Below are positions 61,960 to 64,000 of a DNA stretch of 64,000 nt, in pieces. Below the pieces are notes generated by a model, which was not told the origin of the DNA, did not search any database, and was given only the letters and a program-made list of their open reading frames with translations. This DNA comes from Carpediemonas membranifera (lineage: Eukaryota > Fornicata), in NCBI GenBank assembly GCA_019828565.1, contig JAHDYR010000005.1, forward strand, positions 930,001 to 994,000, given 5' to 3'. Position numbers and translations under genes: made by a program. How positions within the stretch are numbered: position 1 is the first letter of the stretch; each line of letters starts with the position of its first letter.

Positions 61960-64000
61960 ATGGGTCGTCGATCACGCTCAGACGACGACGATGAAGAGTA
62001 TCTTACCTTAGAGACTCTCCTGAATGGCTATAGTGCACGCACGTCACTAATCCCCCGCATCTTTGACACGATTGGAAGCTCCATGTTCGGATCAGTCGGT
62101 TTCCGCCCCAAGTCGTGGTCTGGTGCGATCATCTCTATCCTCATGAAGGTCATTTTCCTCGCTATCGTCTTCATTTCTCTCGTGAGGCTCTATCTTGGAA
62201 TGGCCTCGCGGAATCTCACCTTCGGTTCCTCTGCCCAGTTCGAGTGGATCAACGAAAACGACAGTGAACGCGTTGATGTCCCCGCGATGGACCTGGTCGC
62301 CGATCTAGCCATGCAATTCTACCATACCGACGGGTCTACCTCGACCATGTCTGGCGCCTCGCCCATTCAGGGCATCCGCGTCATGGACAACACAAAGCTC
62401 GACCATGACCGCGTCTCCACTGATCCGTACCCCGATAGAGGCAGCTCTGTCATCGGCGAGCTTGACGTCGTGCTGGGCGGCGAGGACTACCTCCTGTCGA
62501 CCCTCGGTGGCTCCGTCGAGGCCGACTCCGTGACTCTCTCCGGTGACAGCTTCAACACCGACGCGACCCTGTCCAACCCGCTCTACCGCACCGAGAAGGT
62601 GGTGACCACCGGCGACTCCGAGTTCACACCCCAGCAGGTTAAGGCTTGGGTCAAGATCCCATCCTCGGTCGCTGCCACGCTCAAGCCCTTCATGGTACAG
62701 GCCGGGCTTGTGTCTGCTGGAGAGTACAAGTACCTCGAGAACGCCAAGGCCCAGGATACGGCGACCTACGGCAAGTTGACCAGCCCGCACATGCCGACCG
62801 AAACCTTCTTGTACAACCCGACCGAGATCCTCTCGGAGCCGATCAGCGAGCTTGTCTACGACTCTATGTTCCTCGCCGAGCAGTTCGAGACGCTGGACAT
62901 ATACAACGGCATGGCGACCGGCGCCAAGCCTACATCCGCTGAACTGAAGGACATCAAGGCATCGTACACGACGGTCAACCCCTCGTACCTCACGGACGAC
63001 CGCTACTACACCGACCTCGCCCTGTCCGGCGGCACCATGTTCAAGATGGACTCATTCATCGACGACACGCGCCTGCAGGCTTTCCTCAACCGTTTTGACA
63101 GCGGGGACCAGCGTAACTCGACCTGGAACGCGATGTTCAACCAGTGGCGCCTGTTCATCAGCTATGTCAACCATTTCGAGGGCATTCTCGACGGGGACGG
63201 GTTCTGCGCTGGCGTCGGAAGCGACTTCGACTCGATGCTCGTGCCCATCACCGCAGTCCTGGAGCCCACAACTGACGACACCACCATCGCCATCGCCGAT
63301 GCGGACATCCAGACCTTCATCGACACGTGGTGGCCCGACCTCGACCTCGAGCCGGCCGACCTGCCCACCGACTCGGCTTCGGGCGAGACGTTCTGGGACG
63401 ACAACGGCGAACTCCCGTGGGACGCCACCCTCAAGTCCCACAAGATCGAGGGCATCATGGTCAACAACGCCTGGGTGACCGAGCTCACTCCCGGCGAGTA
63501 CGAGATGACCCTGGAGATCACCCGGTTCGCACCCACCACCAACCACTCGGCCGTGCCGTACAGCGACCCCAGCATGTATCCCTCCTCTCCACCGCCGACG
63601 TGGGAGTGCAGCGCGGACACATACAACGCCGGGGACGGCTGCAACTGTGGCTGTGGTGCCTTCGACCCCGACTGCCTTCTTGACAGGAGCGAGGATAACG
63701 TCATTGGCTGTGGCGCCGGCCAGAAGTGCTCGACGCTCGGCACATGCGTCGATGCGACCGCCGATGATGTTGTCATCTACATCTCGGAGCCGTGCGATTA
63801 CTGGACCGAGCCGGGCGCTTCCTTCCCCTCATTCATGGGCAAATACGCCAGCTACGAGACGGTTGAGGACGAGGACGACTACTGGACATCGCAGTGCCCC
63901 AACGACAAGGTCAACGGCTTCTTGCCCGCGGACATCCTCAAATACGCCTACTGCAACGCCCCCCAGGTGCTCACGGTGGACGCCAGCACTGACTCCACGC
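61960..64000 (+). CDS. Large single-span surface protein with Cys-rich region (3' end outside the window)
   Basis: At least 680 residues from the ATG at 61960 (MGRRSRSDDDDEEY). One membrane segment at about residues 62-83 (ILMKVIFLAIVFISLVRLYL) after a charged cytosolic start makes it a type II-like protein. The rest is an acidic, Thr/Ser/Asp-rich ectodomain. A Cys-rich stretch (CNCGCGAFDPDC, then GCGAGQKCSTLGTC) resembles the CxCGCG..DPDC modules of protist surface proteins. Still open at the window edge. Family unknown. Confidence 0.8.
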   Translation, partial: MGRRSRSDDDDEEYLTLETLLNGYSARTSLIPRIFDTIGSSMFGSVGFRPKSWSGAIISILMKVIFLAIVFISLVRLYLGMASRNLTFGSSAQFEWINENDSERVDVPAMDLVADLAMQFYHTDGSTSTMSGASPIQGIRVMDNTKLDHDRVSTDPYPDRGSSVIGELDVVLGGEDYLLSTLGGSVEADSVTLSGDSFNTDATLSNPLYRTEKVVTTGDSEFTPQQVKAWVKIPSSVAATLKPFMVQAGLVSAGEYKYLENAKAQDTATYGKLTSPHMPTETFLYNPTEILSEPISELVYDSMFLAEQFETLDIYNGMATGAKPTSAELKDIKASYTTVNPSYLTDDRYYTDLALSGGTMFKMDSFIDDTRLQAFLNRFDSGDQRNSTWNAMFNQWRLFISYVNHFEGILDGDGFCAGVGSDFDSMLVPITAVLEPTTDDTTIAIADADIQTFIDTWWPDLDLEPADLPTDSASGETFWDDNGELPWDATLKSHKIEGIMVNNAWVTELTPGEYEMTLEITRFAPTTNHSAVPYSDPSMYPSSPPPTWECSADTYNAGDGCNCGCGAFDPDCLLDRSEDNVIGCGAGQKCSTLGTCVDATADDVVIYISEPCDYWTEPGASFPSFMGKYASYETVEDEDDYWTSQCPNDKVNGFLPADILKYAYCNAPQVLTVDASTDST

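Overview
This window is a very compact, GC-rich nuclear segment of a protist. It holds about 45 protein genes on both strands, mostly tens to a few hundred bases apart, with no rRNA, tRNA or CRISPR array recognised. It is clearly eukaryotic: SF3A3, PRKRIP1, FIP1, TAF13, ENY2, SSRP1, eIF3a, ARPC5, TRM6, histone H3, an LCB2-type serine palmitoyltransferase and a four-domain calcium channel are all present. Eleven introns of 28-33 nt can be placed by restoring conserved protein frames. They have GTTTGT- or GTATGT-like donors and end in CTNAC-like ACAG/CAG/TAG. Genes end in (A/T)(A/G)TAAA(C/G), often overlapping the stop codon. A branch point fused to the 3' splice site and an AGTAAA-type poly(A) signal are known from Giardia, so I infer a free-living fornicate metamonad, perhaps Carpediemonas-like. 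That assignment is inference, not proof.

Layout. 1-5.6 kb: class 3 lipase (partial), SF3A3, two unknown genes, an Ena/VASP-like protein. 5.8-9.8 kb: coiled-coil protein, a broken copy of the SSRP1 3' end joined to a Fanzor remnant, PDCD5, a secreted cystatin, TAF13-like. 10-15.5 kb: an 1833-aa multi-pass membrane protein. 15.5-24.5 kb: ZNHIT2-like, dual-specificity phosphatase, small and unknown genes, RCC1-like protein A, serine palmitoyltransferase. 24.5-29.2 kb: FHA/coiled-coil protein, FIP1, MED22-like, ENY2, ARF-like GTPase. 29.3-30.4 kb: a Fanzor-type (eukaryotic TnpB) RuvC nuclease core between direct repeats. 30.4-45.4 kb: two membrane proteins, TRM6, a USP deubiquitinase, SSRP1, a methyltransferase, eIF3a, ARPC5, RAD17-like, RCC1-like protein B, PRKRIP1-like. 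45.9-50.9 kb: full-length histone H3, then a 1.24-kb tandem array of MLF1-like genes alternating with tail-less H3 pieces, ending in an H3/DCP2-like fusion frame. 51.5-58.3 kb: calcium channel and RCC1-like protein C. 58.6-64 kb: truncated 6-phosphogluconate dehydrogenase, a degenerate cyclic-nucleotide phosphodiesterase, and the start of a large surface protein.

The most interesting signals are: (1) the Fanzor gene at 29.4-30.3 kb, with its nuclease core and zinc ribbon kept, its N-terminal guide-binding half missing, near-perfect 26-bp direct repeats on both sides and a stem-loop across its stop codon; (2) a second Fanzor C-terminal remnant at 7.5-8.0 kb fused to a copy of the SSRP1 3' end and followed by two back-to-back hairpins; (3) the H3/MLF1 tandem array; (4) the ultra-short introns; (5) several probable pseudo-enzymes (phosphodiesterase, DCP2-like, RAD17-like, ARF-like).
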